A stretch of DNA of 64,000 nucleotides from Zobellia barbeyronii (GTDB taxonomy: Bacteria; Bacteroidota; Bacteroidia; Flavobacteriales; Flavobacteriaceae): assembly GCF_018603515.1 (NCBI RefSeq), contig NZ_JACATN010000002.1, positions 558,001 through 622,000 on the forward strand, given 5' to 3'. Position numbers and translations under genes: made by a program. Shown here in pieces: positions 17,567-28,484 of this stretch. Numbering within the stretch: position 1 is the stretch's first letter; every line of letters begins with the position of its first letter. A model generated the notes under the pieces. That model saw only the letters and a program-made list of their open reading frames with translations, was not told the origin of the DNA and did no database searches.

Positions 17567-18391
17567 TTATTTTGCTTCTTTCGCTTGGGTAAAACCCTGT
17601 AATTCTAATTTTACTTTTTCAAGTATCTTCTCTGCCTCACCGGCATGTTCTGATTCTGGAAACTGCTTTTTAAATGCGTTATAATCGGCTATAGCCTCTT
17701 TTAAACGCTCTTCTTGTAACCTTTCAAAACTATTCAATGCAAATCGGGAAGCCGATTCGAATCTATAAAACATTGCATCTTCACGGTAAATAGATCCAGG
17801 AAAATCTGATATAAAGTTATCAAACGCTGCTACAGCGGGTGTTAAAAACGTAAAATCAAACTGACCTAATTTATTGAACTGCTTAGCTATTTCGTATGCT
17901 TTATGCTCTTTTTTAGTCGTTAGCTCTTTTGCCATGGTGTTGGCTTCAGAAAAATATTCTGAATCAGGATATGAGTTGATAAACAACTGCAATTTTCCCA
18001 ATGCCTTATCCGTATCCGTTTGATCCAAAGAATACACTGGTGAAAGCTTAAAATAACTCTTTGCCCCTAAAAAGGAAGCTTCTGCCACTTTATCACTCTT
18101 AGAATAAGATTTAACAAAACGCTCGAACTGATATCCCGCCATATTGTAATCTTTTCTTTGAAAATAAGTATCTGCTAAGAAAAACATTACACGTTCGCCC
18201 TGAGGTTTACCCACATATTTAGGTGCAATTTGTTCAAAAAGACGATTGGCCCTTTTCATATCACCTTCCTCATAGAATTTCTGAGCTAGGTCGTATTTAG
18301 GCTTAACATCTTCATTTTTAAGCACCTTTTGATATTCGCTACATGATTGTGAAATCATAGCGAGTAGTAAGATAGGGACAATTAACCTCAT
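17567..18391 (-). CDS. bamD: outer membrane protein assembly factor BamD (lipoprotein)
   Basis: About 274 residues. The signal peptide MRLIVPILLLAMISQSC ends in a lipobox-like cysteine, so the protein is probably lipid-anchored to the outer membrane. Tetratricopeptide-like repeats follow, including KFYEEGDMKRANRLFEQI and DTYFQRKDYNMAGYQFERF. BamD works with BamA to insert beta-barrel proteins, including the TonB receptors seen in this window. The frame opens 4 codons earlier at 18403; I chose the ATG that begins a standard signal peptide. Confidence 0.92.
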   Translation of the reverse strand: MRLIVPILLLAMISQSCSEYQKVLKNEDVKPKYDLAQKFYEEGDMKRANRLFEQIAPKYVGKPQGERVMFFLADTYFQRKDYNMAGYQFERFVKSYSKSDKVAEASFLGAKSYFKLSPVYSLDQTDTDKALGKLQLFINSYPDSEYFSEANTMAKELTTKKEHKAYEIAKQFNKLGQFDFTFLTPAVAAFDNFISDFPGSIYREDAMFYRFESASRFALNSFERLQEERLKEAIADYNAFKKQFPESEHAGEAEKILEKVKLELQGFTQAKEAK

Positions 18392-18510
18392 TTTAAAAAG
18401 CATTTTGCAAAATTACGGATTCCGAATGGATATAAAAAACAAAAAATAAAGTAGCTAAAATAGCATTCTAGAACCCTTATACCAATGCTTTTGGGGAAGA
18501 TTTAACACCG

Positions 18511-19398
18511 CTAAGCAAAAACCTTAAAAGGTTTTACAAAGTCGGCGATGTTCTTTTTGAGACTATCGGAAGCTTCTATGAGCGGAAGTCTAACAGTAGC
18601 ACCTGACAAACCTAAGATTTCAAAAATAGATTTTATCCCTGCAGGGTTACCTTCTTGGAAGATTAATCCCATACCTTCTTGAAGTTCGTAATGTTGCCTG
18701 TAAGCCTCATCTACATTTCGGTCTAATCCAGAACGAATCATTCTAGAGAATTCTGAAGGAAGTCCTTGACCTAAAACTGAAATAACACCAGAACCTCCTG
18801 CTAAAACGGTAGCTAAAGCGGTAAAATCATCACCAGAAATCACATGAAAGTCTTTTGGACAATCTTTAATTAATTCCTGCAACTGAATCATATCACCAGA
18901 TGCATCTTTTATTCCAACAATATTTTCAACCTCTGTAGCCAAACGCACAACAGTTTCCGGAAGCATGTTACTTCCTGTTCTTCCTGGTACGTTATAAAGG
19001 ATTATAGGTTTTGCAGACACTTGGGCGATAGCCTTAAAATGTTGAAAAATCCCTTCTTGAGTAGGTCTATTATAATAAGGAGATACCGATAAAACGGCAT
19101 CAAAATTAGTAAGGTCTAGTTTTTGTAATTCTTCAATTACAGCAACTGTATTATTACCGCCCACACCTACCACCAAAGGTAATCTACCTGCATTGGCAAT
19201 GGTTACGGTATCTATAACCAATTGTTTTTCTTCTTTGGTAAGTGTTACGGATTCACCAGTAGTACCTAATACTACTAAATAGTCTACACCACCGTCCACA
19301 CAGTAGTTCACGATACGATGTAACGCATCTATGTCTACCGAAAAATCTGTTTTGAACGGAGTGATTAAAGCCACACCTGTACCAATTAATTGCTTCAT
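18511..19398 (-). CDS. dapA: 4-hydroxy-tetrahydrodipicolinate synthase
   Basis: A 295-residue (beta/alpha)8 aldolase that condenses pyruvate with aspartate semialdehyde in the lysine and meso-diaminopimelate pathway. The Schiff-base lysine is K164 in VGIKDASG. Y135 ([10 protein letters not shown]) and T46-T47 (LGTTGES) complete the catalytic triad pattern. The start overlaps the DUF6913 stop by one base. dapF, a later step of the pathway, is at 37 kb. Confidence 0.96.
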   Translation of the reverse strand: MKQLIGTGVALITPFKTDFSVDIDALHRIVNYCVDGGVDYLVVLGTTGESVTLTKEEKQLVIDTVTIANAGRLPLVVGVGGNNTVAVIEELQKLDLTNFDAVLSVSPYYNRPTQEGIFQHFKAIAQVSAKPIILYNVPGRTGSNMLPETVVRLATEVENIVGIKDASGDMIQLQELIKDCPKDFHVISGDDFTALATVLAGGSGVISVLGQGLPSEFSRMIRSGLDRNVDEAYRQHYELQEGMGLIFQEGNPAGIKSIFEILGLSGATVRLPLIEASDSLKKNIADFVKPFKVFA

Positions 19399-19931
19399 TA
19401 TTCAATTTCGTTTAAAACGCCAAGATATTTTTTAAGCTCTGCTTTAAAGGTCTTAAATTCTTTCAATGGCGAATCCATTATCAAATCATTATATATGAGA
19501 TCCACCTCTTTAAAACCCACACGAAATCGGGCTTTTGTTTTAACGCTCATCAACTGCAATAATAAATTATCGCTGGTATAATAGTTTACGAGTAAATCAT
19601 ACTCTCTACTTAAAAATTCTAGTGCATAGCTATTTTCTATTGCTCCGTTCCACCCAAGATCCTTATCGGAAAATACGGGGGTAGAATACGGCGAATTCTT
19701 GTCGTAATAACTTTTATAACCAATAATCTTTACTGCATTCGGCCGTAAATTATAATCTTCTACAAACCCATAAAATTGATTTGCATCATCAAAGTCGTCT
19801 AGATCTACAATGCAACCTATAGAAGTAATACCTTTACTTCTTTCAATTACCGGCGGATCTTTAGCCAACTCTTGTTTCAGAAATTTAACGCCCGATTTGT
19901 GCTTGAACTTATCTTTTATTCCCTTAAACAT
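19398..19931 (-). CDS. DUF6913 family protein
   Basis: A 177-residue soluble protein of unknown function. It has no signal peptide or membrane segment. The N-terminus is basic ([20 protein letters not shown]). The central part alternates hydrophobic strands and helices ([41 protein letters not shown]), suggesting an alpha/beta fold. The family match is from recall. It is coupled to dapA by a TAATG overlap, a pairing common in Flavobacteriaceae as far as I know. Confidence 0.75.
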   Translation of the reverse strand: MFKGIKDKFKHKSGVKFLKQELAKDPPVIERSKGITSIGCIVDLDDFDDANQFYGFVEDYNLRPNAVKIIGYKSYYDKNSPYSTPVFSDKDLGWNGAIENSYALEFLSREYDLLVNYYTSDNLLLQLMSVKTKARFRVGFKEVDLIYNDLIMDSPLKEFKTFKAELKKYLGVLNEIE

Positions 19932-20033
19932 GTACTTTTACATTTTGAACCATTCTGGTCTGTAAAATTTGGAATGGGTTCTACAAATGTAAAGAATCTC
20001 CACGCATAATATGGCGCTAAGATAAAACGAAAT

Positions 20034-20798
20034 ATGGTTTTAAAAATAAAACACTTTGTTGTATTTGTAACATTTTCATTTTTGTATTCTTGTGGTGAGC
20101 AACAGCCCAACCTTCAAAATATAGATGCAAAGCAGATAATTATAGACAGTTCATTAGCAACTACAGAATCTATAGAAATACTGGTAAAGCCCTATCGCGA
20201 AAGGATAGACCAAGTTCTTGACAGCACACTGGCCTATGCTCCCTACCCTATTTCAAAAACGGACGGAGAACTAAATACCACAGCAGGAAACTTAATGGCG
20301 GATATTGTTTTGTCCGAAGCCAACCCTATATTTAAATCAAGAACGGGACACACAATTGACCTTGTTTTACTGAACCATGGTGGTATTCGCTCTTTAATTT
20401 CTAAAGGAAATGTTTCTTCACGCACCGCTTATGAAGTCATGCCCTTTGAAAATTCTATAGTGGTAGCCGAACTAAAAGGCAGTTCTATATTAAAATTGGC
20501 GTCTTATTTAAGGGATTCTGGTCGTCCTCATCCTATTGCTGGGTTACAACTAATATTAGATTCAGAAAATGAAATACAATCTATTTCCATTCAAGGCAAG
20601 CCTCTGCAAGAAGATAAAATCTACTATGTAGCAACATCAAACTATTTGGTAAACGGAGGTGATAGTATGGTCTTTTTTGAAGACGCTCTAAACACTACAA
20701 ATACCGATTATCTCATTAGAAATGCTATGATTGATTATTTTAAGAAAACAGACACGCTCAAACCTGTTGTTGACAATAGATTTATTAAACTGGATTAG
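20034..20798 (+). CDS. 5'-nucleotidase C-terminal domain lipoprotein (half of a split nucleotidase)
   Basis: A 254-residue protein holding only the C-terminal, substrate-binding domain of the UshA/5'-nucleotidase family. The signal peptide ends at a lipobox cysteine (LYSCGEQQ), so it is a lipoprotein. Family motifs are TAGNLMADIV, VLLNHGGIRS, FENSIVVAEL and the late YYVATSNYLVNGGDSM. No metallophosphatase domain is present. The metal-binding domain is the next gene, 65 bp downstream, also exported. The two products probably act as one enzyme in the periplasm, though this is inference. Confidence 0.87.
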   Translation: MVLKIKHFVVFVTFSFLYSCGEQQPNLQNIDAKQIIIDSSLATTESIEILVKPYRERIDQVLDSTLAYAPYPISKTDGELNTTAGNLMADIVLSEANPIFKSRTGHTIDLVLLNHGGIRSLISKGNVSSRTAYEVMPFENSIVVAELKGSSILKLASYLRDSGRPHPIAGLQLILDSENEIQSISIQGKPLQEDKIYYVATSNYLVNGGDSMVFFEDALNTTNTDYLIRNAMIDYFKKTDTLKPVVDNRFIKLD

Positions 20799-20863
20799 CA
20801 CCGAAAAACAAAACGTCACGGATGCGATAATTTACCATCACATTCAACAAAATATATGGTTTT

Positions 20864-21775
20864 ATGAACAGAAGAAAATTCATTAAAAACACGACAGCTT
20901 CAAGTGCGCTTGTTGGCTTAGGGGGACTTTCTTTAAGCTCTTGCTTTGGCGATGTAAAAAAACACATCACCATTTTACACACAAACGATGTACACAGCCA
21001 CATAGACCCTTTTCCTACTGATCATTCCGAGTTTCCTAATCTTGGTGGACTAGCAAGGCGCGCCACTTTGGTAGAGAGCATTAGAAAAGAAAATCCGAAT
21101 ACATTACTTTTTGATGCAGGTGATATTTTTCAGGGAACACCTTATTTCAATTTTTATGGCGGTGAGTTGGAGTTTAAACTCATGAGCCTGCTAAAATATG
21201 ATGCTGCCACTATAGGAAACCATGATTTTGACAACGGAATTGATGGTTTATTGGCCCAGATGCCAAATGCTGATTTTGAGATGATCAACGCCAATTACGA
21301 TTTTAAAAATACGGTCATGGACGGCCAGGTCAAACCATACAAAACTTATACTCTTGACGGAATTAAAATAGGAGTTTACGGTCTAGGCATTGAATTAAAT
21401 GGCCTAGTTACCAAAAAACTGTACAAAGAAACGGAATACAACAATCCTATTGAAATTGCACAGGACACCGAGCGCGCATTAAAAAACGAAGAAAATTGTG
21501 ACCTTATCGTCTGCTTATCTCATTTAGGTTACGAATACAAAGACAAACAAAAACCACATGATCTTGCAATGGCTACCGCACTTGAATACACTGATTTAAT
21601 TATTGGCGGCCATACCCATACTTTTCTTGACAAACCTACCATTGTAGAAAACAAATTAGGAAGAAATGTTTTGGTTAACCAAGTAGGTTGTTTTGGTATT
21701 AATTTAGGCCGAATTGATTTTTACTTTGACGGTTCAAAAAACAGTAACGCTTCTGGTGTAACTATAAATATTTAA
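20864..21775 (+). CDS. exported metallophosphatase (5'-nucleotidase N-terminal domain)
   Basis: A 303-residue calcineurin-like phosphoesterase. Metal ligands appear in the expected order: HTNDVHSH, FDAGDIFQG, GNHDFDNG, CLSHLGYE and GGHTHTF. The N-terminus has a twin-arginine-like motif (NRRKFIKN) and a cysteine after the hydrophobic stretch (LSLSSCFGD), suggesting Tat export and lipidation. The usual C-terminal nucleotidase domain is missing and is encoded by the preceding gene. It is followed after 2 bp by an acetyltransferase gene. Confidence 0.88.
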   Translation: MNRRKFIKNTTASSALVGLGGLSLSSCFGDVKKHITILHTNDVHSHIDPFPTDHSEFPNLGGLARRATLVESIRKENPNTLLFDAGDIFQGTPYFNFYGGELEFKLMSLLKYDAATIGNHDFDNGIDGLLAQMPNADFEMINANYDFKNTVMDGQVKPYKTYTLDGIKIGVYGLGIELNGLVTKKLYKETEYNNPIEIAQDTERALKNEENCDLIVCLSHLGYEYKDKQKPHDLAMATALEYTDLIIGGHTHTFLDKPTIVENKLGRNVLVNQVGCFGINLGRIDFYFDGSKNSNASGVTINI

Positions 21776-21777
21776 TT

Positions 21778-22230
21778 ATGGTTAGAATTGAACGAACCAC
21801 ATTTAAAAACGAAAATTTTTCTGGTCTGGTTGCCAAACTAGATGCTTATTTAAGTCATACCGATGGTGATGAGCACGACTTTTATCATCAATACAACGGA
21901 ATAGAAAGCCTAAACCAAGTAGTAATTGCTTATTTAAACGATGTAGCAGTAGGCTGTGGAGCCATAAAAAAAGTAGATTCTGATTCTGTGGAAGTAAAAC
22001 GCATGTACGTTTCTCCCGAAACTCGAGGCCAAGGAATTGCCTCTTTACTTTTAAAAGAACTGGAAGAATGGGCCACTGAACTAGAATACAAGAATTGCAT
22101 TCTAGAAACAGGCAAACGCCAACCAGAAGCTATAGCACTTTATACCAAAAATAAATATCAGGAAATACCTAATTATGGTCAGTATGAAGGTATGGAAAAT
22201 AGTGTCTGCTTTAAGAAAACCCTTACCTAG
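21778..22230 (+). CDS. GNAT family N-acetyltransferase
   Basis: A 150-residue single-domain acetyltransferase. The acetyl-CoA pyrophosphate loop is RGQGIASLLL, preceded by a VKRMYVSPE strand, and followed by the CILETGKRQPEAIALY motif in which the tail strand-helix pair is conserved. Substrate unknown. It starts 2 bp after the metallophosphatase stop and so is probably co-transcribed, and its stop abuts the stop of the convergent small gene at 22231. Confidence 0.86.
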   Translation: MVRIERTTFKNENFSGLVAKLDAYLSHTDGDEHDFYHQYNGIESLNQVVIAYLNDVAVGCGAIKKVDSDSVEVKRMYVSPETRGQGIASLLLKELEEWATELEYKNCILETGKRQPEAIALYTKNKYQEIPNYGQYEGMENSVCFKKTLT

Positions 22231-22536
22231 TTAGTTTTTTAACAAATACTCTGTAATTTCTTTTTGTTCTTGCTTTAGTGAAATTTTCGGAAACGACCTT
22301 CCTGCCTTTCTATACCAATAGCCAGCATTAAATTCATCTCCTTCTACACGATGTAAATATGCATGGATCCAACTACCTATTTCGTTAAACATTTCTTGAG
22401 CAATATCATGTGAAGCTTCCCAATTGTCATTTGTTGCAAACCACATGGCTTTCAGTGCTTCGGACCAATCCATTGGAGGTGTTGAAGCAGTTAATGTTTG
22501 TTCAAAATCTTCGTAAGTCTTAGGTATAGCCATCAA
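22231..22536 (-). CDS. conserved hypothetical protein, 101 residues
   Basis: A small soluble protein without signal peptide or membrane segment. It is rich in tryptophan and aromatic residues (DWSEALKAMWFATNDNWEASH, then GSWIHAYLHRVEGD and AGYWYRKAGR). I remember similar short proteins in many bacteria but no established function. The frame starts MMAIPKTYEDF and the second methionine could also serve. Its stop is directly adjacent to that of the acetyltransferase on the other strand. Confidence 0.78.
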   Translation of the reverse strand: MMAIPKTYEDFEQTLTASTPPMDWSEALKAMWFATNDNWEASHDIAQEMFNEIGSWIHAYLHRVEGDEFNAGYWYRKAGRSFPKISLKQEQKEITEYLLKN

Positions 22537-22605
22537 TTTATAGTATCATTTGTTCTTTCCTATGCAAAAATACCTAATTTCGATTGAAATTAACCGTATG
22601 CTTTA

Positions 22606-23841
22606 ATGGTTCAACTATCACGAAGCTTACTCCTCTGGAGACCTTTTCCTTATGTGCTAGCACTAATTTGCACATTATTCATATTGGGCATTCATATGCT
22701 ACCGAATATGGACAGCATGCTCAACGAAAATAATACAAGAATTTCGCATGTTTTTTTACAATCGCAGATTGATTACCACAAAGAAATAGCACCTTTTGCT
22801 AGAAGGCCTTTAACCACTTTACTAATTGAAACAACCCGAAGCATCCTTGAAGTAAAAGCAGGTTATGCATTTATTTTTATCAACTTCTTGCTATTAGGTC
22901 TTAGCGGTGTTTTAATCTATAGATTATCTCTTATTCTTAAGGCTACTAAAAAAGAGGGATTGATTAATATGATGGTATTTTTTACATCATTTTCAATCTT
23001 ATTTGCTTTTTTTCCACCCGTATTCACCTATGACGAACCTTTGCAGTACTGCTTCTTGTTAACCGCTTTTATGGCTTTTGTTAGGCGCAAATGGTTTTGG
23101 TATGTAATCTTATTCTCTTTATCCCTTGTAGCTCGGGAAACCAGCATCTTACTACTTCCAGCTTTCATTCTACTATTACCAGGAACCCAAAATCATCCAA
23201 GGAAAAAACTGTGGCCTAACCTAAAAAAAAATAGCCTAATCATTCTATCTCCTATTTTTTTCTACGGATGTTATATTGTGTTCTTTATATATCATCAACG
23301 ACTACTGCACGCTACCCATACTGAAATAGCCAGCAGATATTCTTGTTTTCTGGAGAATATTGAAAGTTTAAAAAATATAGTTGAGTCCGTGGTATCAATT
23401 TTCATTACTGTAGGGCCGTTTCTATATTTTACTTATTTCTATCTAAAAAGAAAAAATAATGATGCTTGGCAAAACAGCTTTGTTTACGCCTTTCTATTGA
23501 CTTTAATAATAAATACACCTCTGGTTTTCATGACTGCCTTTGCAAGGGAATCGCGTTTATTTGCCTTACCCTTACTATTTATTTGGCCTATGTTCATGCA
23601 ACTTTTTGGCAGTGACATGAAACCTCTATTTATCAAAAAGACATACCAAGACCTTGTAAGCAACTGGCGCATGCTATTATTGCTTACAACCCTTACTTTA
23701 ATTAGCTTTATCTTTTGTTTCGTGTACTACCCTAGTCTTGGCTTAGGAGCCAATACGTATTTTTCGGAATATTTATTTGTGGTTATTTTCGTACTGTCGT
23801 TTCACTATTGCAAGTGCAAATTTTTAGGCCATAGAAAGTAG
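22606..23841 (+). CDS. multi-pass membrane protein, possibly GT-C type glycosyltransferase
   Basis: A 411-residue protein with about ten hydrophobic segments. The first is near 15-33. Then follows an extracytoplasmic loop with acidic and basic residues (PNMDSMLNENN, APFARRPLT), as in GT-C transferases that place catalytic acids in the first loop. The segment FTYDEPLQYCFLLTAFMAF followed by VARETS recalls bacterial mannosyltransferase-like membrane proteins. I do not recognise the exact family. It stands alone, divergent from the 101-residue gene and convergent with ligA. Confidence 0.72.
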   Translation: MVQLSRSLLLWRPFPYVLALICTLFILGIHMLPNMDSMLNENNTRISHVFLQSQIDYHKEIAPFARRPLTTLLIETTRSILEVKAGYAFIFINFLLLGLSGVLIYRLSLILKATKKEGLINMMVFFTSFSILFAFFPPVFTYDEPLQYCFLLTAFMAFVRRKWFWYVILFSLSLVARETSILLLPAFILLLPGTQNHPRKKLWPNLKKNSLIILSPIFFYGCYIVFFIYHQRLLHATHTEIASRYSCFLENIESLKNIVESVVSIFITVGPFLYFTYFYLKRKNNDAWQNSFVYAFLLTLIINTPLVFMTAFARESRLFALPLLFIWPMFMQLFGSDMKPLFIKKTYQDLVSNWRMLLLLTTLTLISFIFCFVYYPSLGLGANTYFSEYLFVVIFVLSFHYCKCKFLGHRK

Positions 23842-23884
23842 TTCTATGCCCTTTATAATAAATCCGATTAAGATTCGAACTAGA

Positions 23885-25885
<2,001 letters not shown>

Positions 25886-25941
25886 CTAACTCAGTGTTTC
25901 TGTAATCTTACTATATGTTTTTAGGATATTTTGATTTTAAA

Positions 25942-26805
25942 TCACCCTAAGATGCCCTTTGTCATTCGGTCGTTGCCAAATATATCTTTTCGGACTTCAA
26001 TTTCTATAAAATTATGTTGATGTAAAAGTGCTTCCGTTTCTTTTGCTAAATATTGATTGATTTCAAAAAAGAGCATTCCTTCCTCAGAAAGAGTTTGTTT
26101 CGCCAATTGCGTTATGGCTTTATAAAATACTAATGGATTTTCATCTGAAACAAAAAGTGCTAAATCTGGCTCGTGCTCCAAAACGTTTTTGTGCATCTCT
26201 TTCTTTTCCAGCTCTCTAACATAAGGAGGATTAGAGACTATGACATCAAAATTAGAAGCAAATCCATCAAAATTTAAAATATCAGCATGAATAAACTCGA
26301 CTTTTACTGCGTTTCGCTCTGCATTCCTTTTAGCTGTTTCCAGTGCTTTTTCAGAAACATCTAGAGCAAATACCTTGGCATCGGGTAAAAGTTTAGCCAA
26401 TGAGATAGCAATACATCCACTCCCCGTTCCAATATCCAAAATTCGTAAGCCTGATTTTTTATCAGGACGACTAGTTTTAACTTCGTCTACTATCCAACGT
26501 ATAAGATCTTCCGTTTCGGGTCTAGGAATAAGTACATTCTCGTTTACCTCAAAATCAAGGTCCATGAAACTTGTACTACCTATTATATATTGAACAGGCC
26601 GTTGCAACTTTAGTTCTGATAAGGCCTCAAACAGTGGCTGTTCCTCATCTTTTGTTAAAGTTAAATTAGGCTGCAAGGCCAAAACAAAACGCTGCAGATT
26701 AAGGTAGTGTTCTATTAGTAAGTAAAAGAAGTTATCTACCTCTTCCTTTGCATATAGCCCATCTAATTCTTTGTGATAAATATTCTTTATTTCTTTTAAG
26801 ACCAT
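25942..26805 (-). CDS. prmC: peptide chain release factor glutamine methyltransferase
   Basis: A 287-residue enzyme that methylates the glutamine of the GGQ motif in release factors RF1 and RF2. The SAM-binding site DIGTGSGCIA is at residues 124-133. The NPPY motif, which binds the glutamine side chain, is at 192-195. The N-terminal helical domain and LIPRPETEDLI are typical of PrmC/HemK. It follows the acetyltransferase gene (19-bp gap) and precedes ligA. Confidence 0.95.
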   Translation of the reverse strand: MVLKEIKNIYHKELDGLYAKEEVDNFFYLLIEHYLNLQRFVLALQPNLTLTKDEEQPLFEALSELKLQRPVQYIIGSTSFMDLDFEVNENVLIPRPETEDLIRWIVDEVKTSRPDKKSGLRILDIGTGSGCIAISLAKLLPDAKVFALDVSEKALETAKRNAERNAVKVEFIHADILNFDGFASNFDVIVSNPPYVRELEKKEMHKNVLEHEPDLALFVSDENPLVFYKAITQLAKQTLSEEGMLFFEINQYLAKETEALLHQHNFIEIEVRKDIFGNDRMTKGILG

Positions 26806-26824
26806 TACGTATCGGAACTATACA

Positions 26825-27316
26825 TTATAATTTAGCGAGCATATACACGGGACATGAATAGTGACCCGTATCTCCCAAAGGCTTATCTATATACTCAAAT
26901 CCCATTCTTACATAAAGCTTTTGAGCAGCTTTCATATAAGGCATAGTTTCCAAATAGATTTCCTCAAAATTGAATTCCTTTGCCTTCTCAAGACATTTCT
27001 GCAACATTTCAGAACCAATTCCGCGTCCTCTTGCTTCCTCCAAAAAATACATTTTCTGCAACTCGCAAATATTATCCTCGCTGTTATCTAATTGAGCAAT
27101 TCCGGCACAGCCCAAAATAGTTTCATTTTCTTCAACAACAAAATATGACGCACGCGGTTTATCATAATTTTCGAACATATGATCAAGCGTTACATCTGCA
27201 TAAGCAGTGCCTACTTTGGGAGCGCCTAAATCCACTAATACCTTGCGAATCAACGCTGCTACTTGCTCGTTATCTTCTTTTCTTATGCTACGAATGTTTA
27301 CTGCACCCATTTCCAA
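26825..27316 (-). CDS. GNAT family N-acetyltransferase
   Basis: A 163-residue acetyltransferase. Acetyl-CoA binding is at RGRGIGSEMLQKCL (after LQKMYFLEEA), followed by YLETMPYMKAAQKLY and GFEYIDKP. The VIRKVLVDLGAPKVGTAYADVTLDHMF-like N-terminal region (shared with the MarR-fused class of acetyltransferases) suggests a protein substrate or small molecule but does not identify it. It is first in the prmC-ligA run and divergent from ribD. Confidence 0.86.
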   Translation of the reverse strand: MEMGAVNIRSIRKEDNEQVAALIRKVLVDLGAPKVGTAYADVTLDHMFENYDKPRASYFVVEENETILGCAGIAQLDNSEDNICELQKMYFLEEARGRGIGSEMLQKCLEKAKEFNFEEIYLETMPYMKAAQKLYVRMGFEYIDKPLGDTGHYSCPVYMLAKL

Positions 27317-27398
27317 TAAATAAAATTCTATTTTTACAGCGTGAAGATACGTAGAAATGTGCGTATGTTACCTTTCTAAAATACCACAAACCAAGCCT

Positions 27399-28484
27399 AT
27401 GTTGCGCAACGAATCCCTACCTAAAAACAACTTTTCCAGAGATGAAGTCTATATGCTTCGTTGTTTGGAAATTGCCAATAACGGCTTGGGAACTACGGCA
27501 CCCAACCCAATGGTAGGCGCTGTAATTGTTCATGAAGATAAGATTATAGGGGAAGGTTTTACGAGCCCCTACGGCGGGCCACATGCAGAAGTAAATGCTA
27601 TAAATTCAGTAGTAAACAAAACACTTCTTAAACAGGCCACTATATTTGTTACCCTAGAACCCTGTTCTCATCATGGAAAAACACCACCCTGTGCAGATTT
27701 GATTGCCAAACATGGCATTCCTAGAGTTGTAATAGGTCTTGTAGATCCACATACAAAAGTAGCTGGCAAAGGAATAGAAAAACTTAAAACTGCAGGAAGT
27801 GACGTAATAACGGGTTGCTTAGAAAAAGAATGTAGAGTGCACCACCGTCGCTTTCTAACATTTCAAGAAAAGAAACGTCCTTATATCATTCTAAAATGGG
27901 CCCAAACCGCCGATGGTTTTATCGCGCCAAAAAAAGAAGAACGGACTACGAACCCAGAACCCTATTGGATTACTAATCCTTATTCGCGACAGCTCGTACA
28001 TAAATGGCGTAGCGAGGAACAAAGTATTTTAGTTGGCACCAATACCGTGCTAGAAGACAATCCCAAATTAGATGTGCGCTTATACACCGGTAAAAATCCA
28101 ACACGCATTGTATTGGATAGAAAACTCAAAATAAGTGCTGATCATCATGTATTGGACGAAAGCATACCTACTTTGATTTTAACCGATACAGAAGATACTC
28201 CTCTTCAAATTGAAAATATAGCCTATCATCAAATTGATTTTAATGGGGCTATAGCGCAGCAAATTTGCGAGGTACTTTATAAGGAGAATATTACTAGCGT
28301 CCTAATAGAAGGCGGAAGTCAAACTTTGCAAACTTTCATTGATTCCGGTTTGTGGGATGAGGCTAGAGTTTTTATAGGTGATAGTCAATTCAAGACAGGA
28401 ATAGCAGCACCAGAACTCAAAGGAAAAATTATTAGCACGAAATCTATTGACAAGGACACCTTAAAAATATATAGTAATGATTAA
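27399..28484 (+). CDS. ribD: bifunctional diaminohydroxyphosphoribosylaminopyrimidine deaminase / 5-amino-6-(5-phosphoribosylamino)uracil reductase
   Basis: About 361 residues, carrying out two steps of riboflavin synthesis. The deaminase domain has GTTAPNPMVGAV, the zinc motif HAEVNAI, and EPCSHHGKTPPC. The reductase domain begins near RPYIILKWAQTADGFIAP and contains VGTNTVLEDNPKL and LIEGGSQTLQTF. The frame is open from an ATG at 27357, but the extra 14 residues (MCVCYLSKIPQTKP) do not resemble RibD and sit only 40 bp from the divergent gene, so I chose 27399. It overlaps the HAD gene by 8 bp. Confidence 0.92.
   Translation: MLRNESLPKNNFSRDEVYMLRCLEIANNGLGTTAPNPMVGAVIVHEDKIIGEGFTSPYGGPHAEVNAINSVVNKTLLKQATIFVTLEPCSHHGKTPPCADLIAKHGIPRVVIGLVDPHTKVAGKGIEKLKTAGSDVITGCLEKECRVHHRRFLTFQEKKRPYIILKWAQTADGFIAPKKEERTTNPEPYWITNPYSRQLVHKWRSEEQSILVGTNTVLEDNPKLDVRLYTGKNPTRIVLDRKLKISADHHVLDESIPTLILTDTEDTPLQIENIAYHQIDFNGAIAQQICEVLYKENITSVLIEGGSQTLQTFIDSGLWDEARVFIGDSQFKTGIAAPELKGKIISTKSIDKDTLKIYSND

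Noticed and set aside
23827-23852. Hairpin around the stop codon of the 22606 gene
   Set aside because: The stem has a mismatch, the stop codon is in its loop and only TTTAT follows. Too weak for a terminator call.
27317-27398. FMN riboswitch upstream of ribD
   Set aside because: The gap is at most 82 bp, much shorter than the element, and contains none of its conserved segments.
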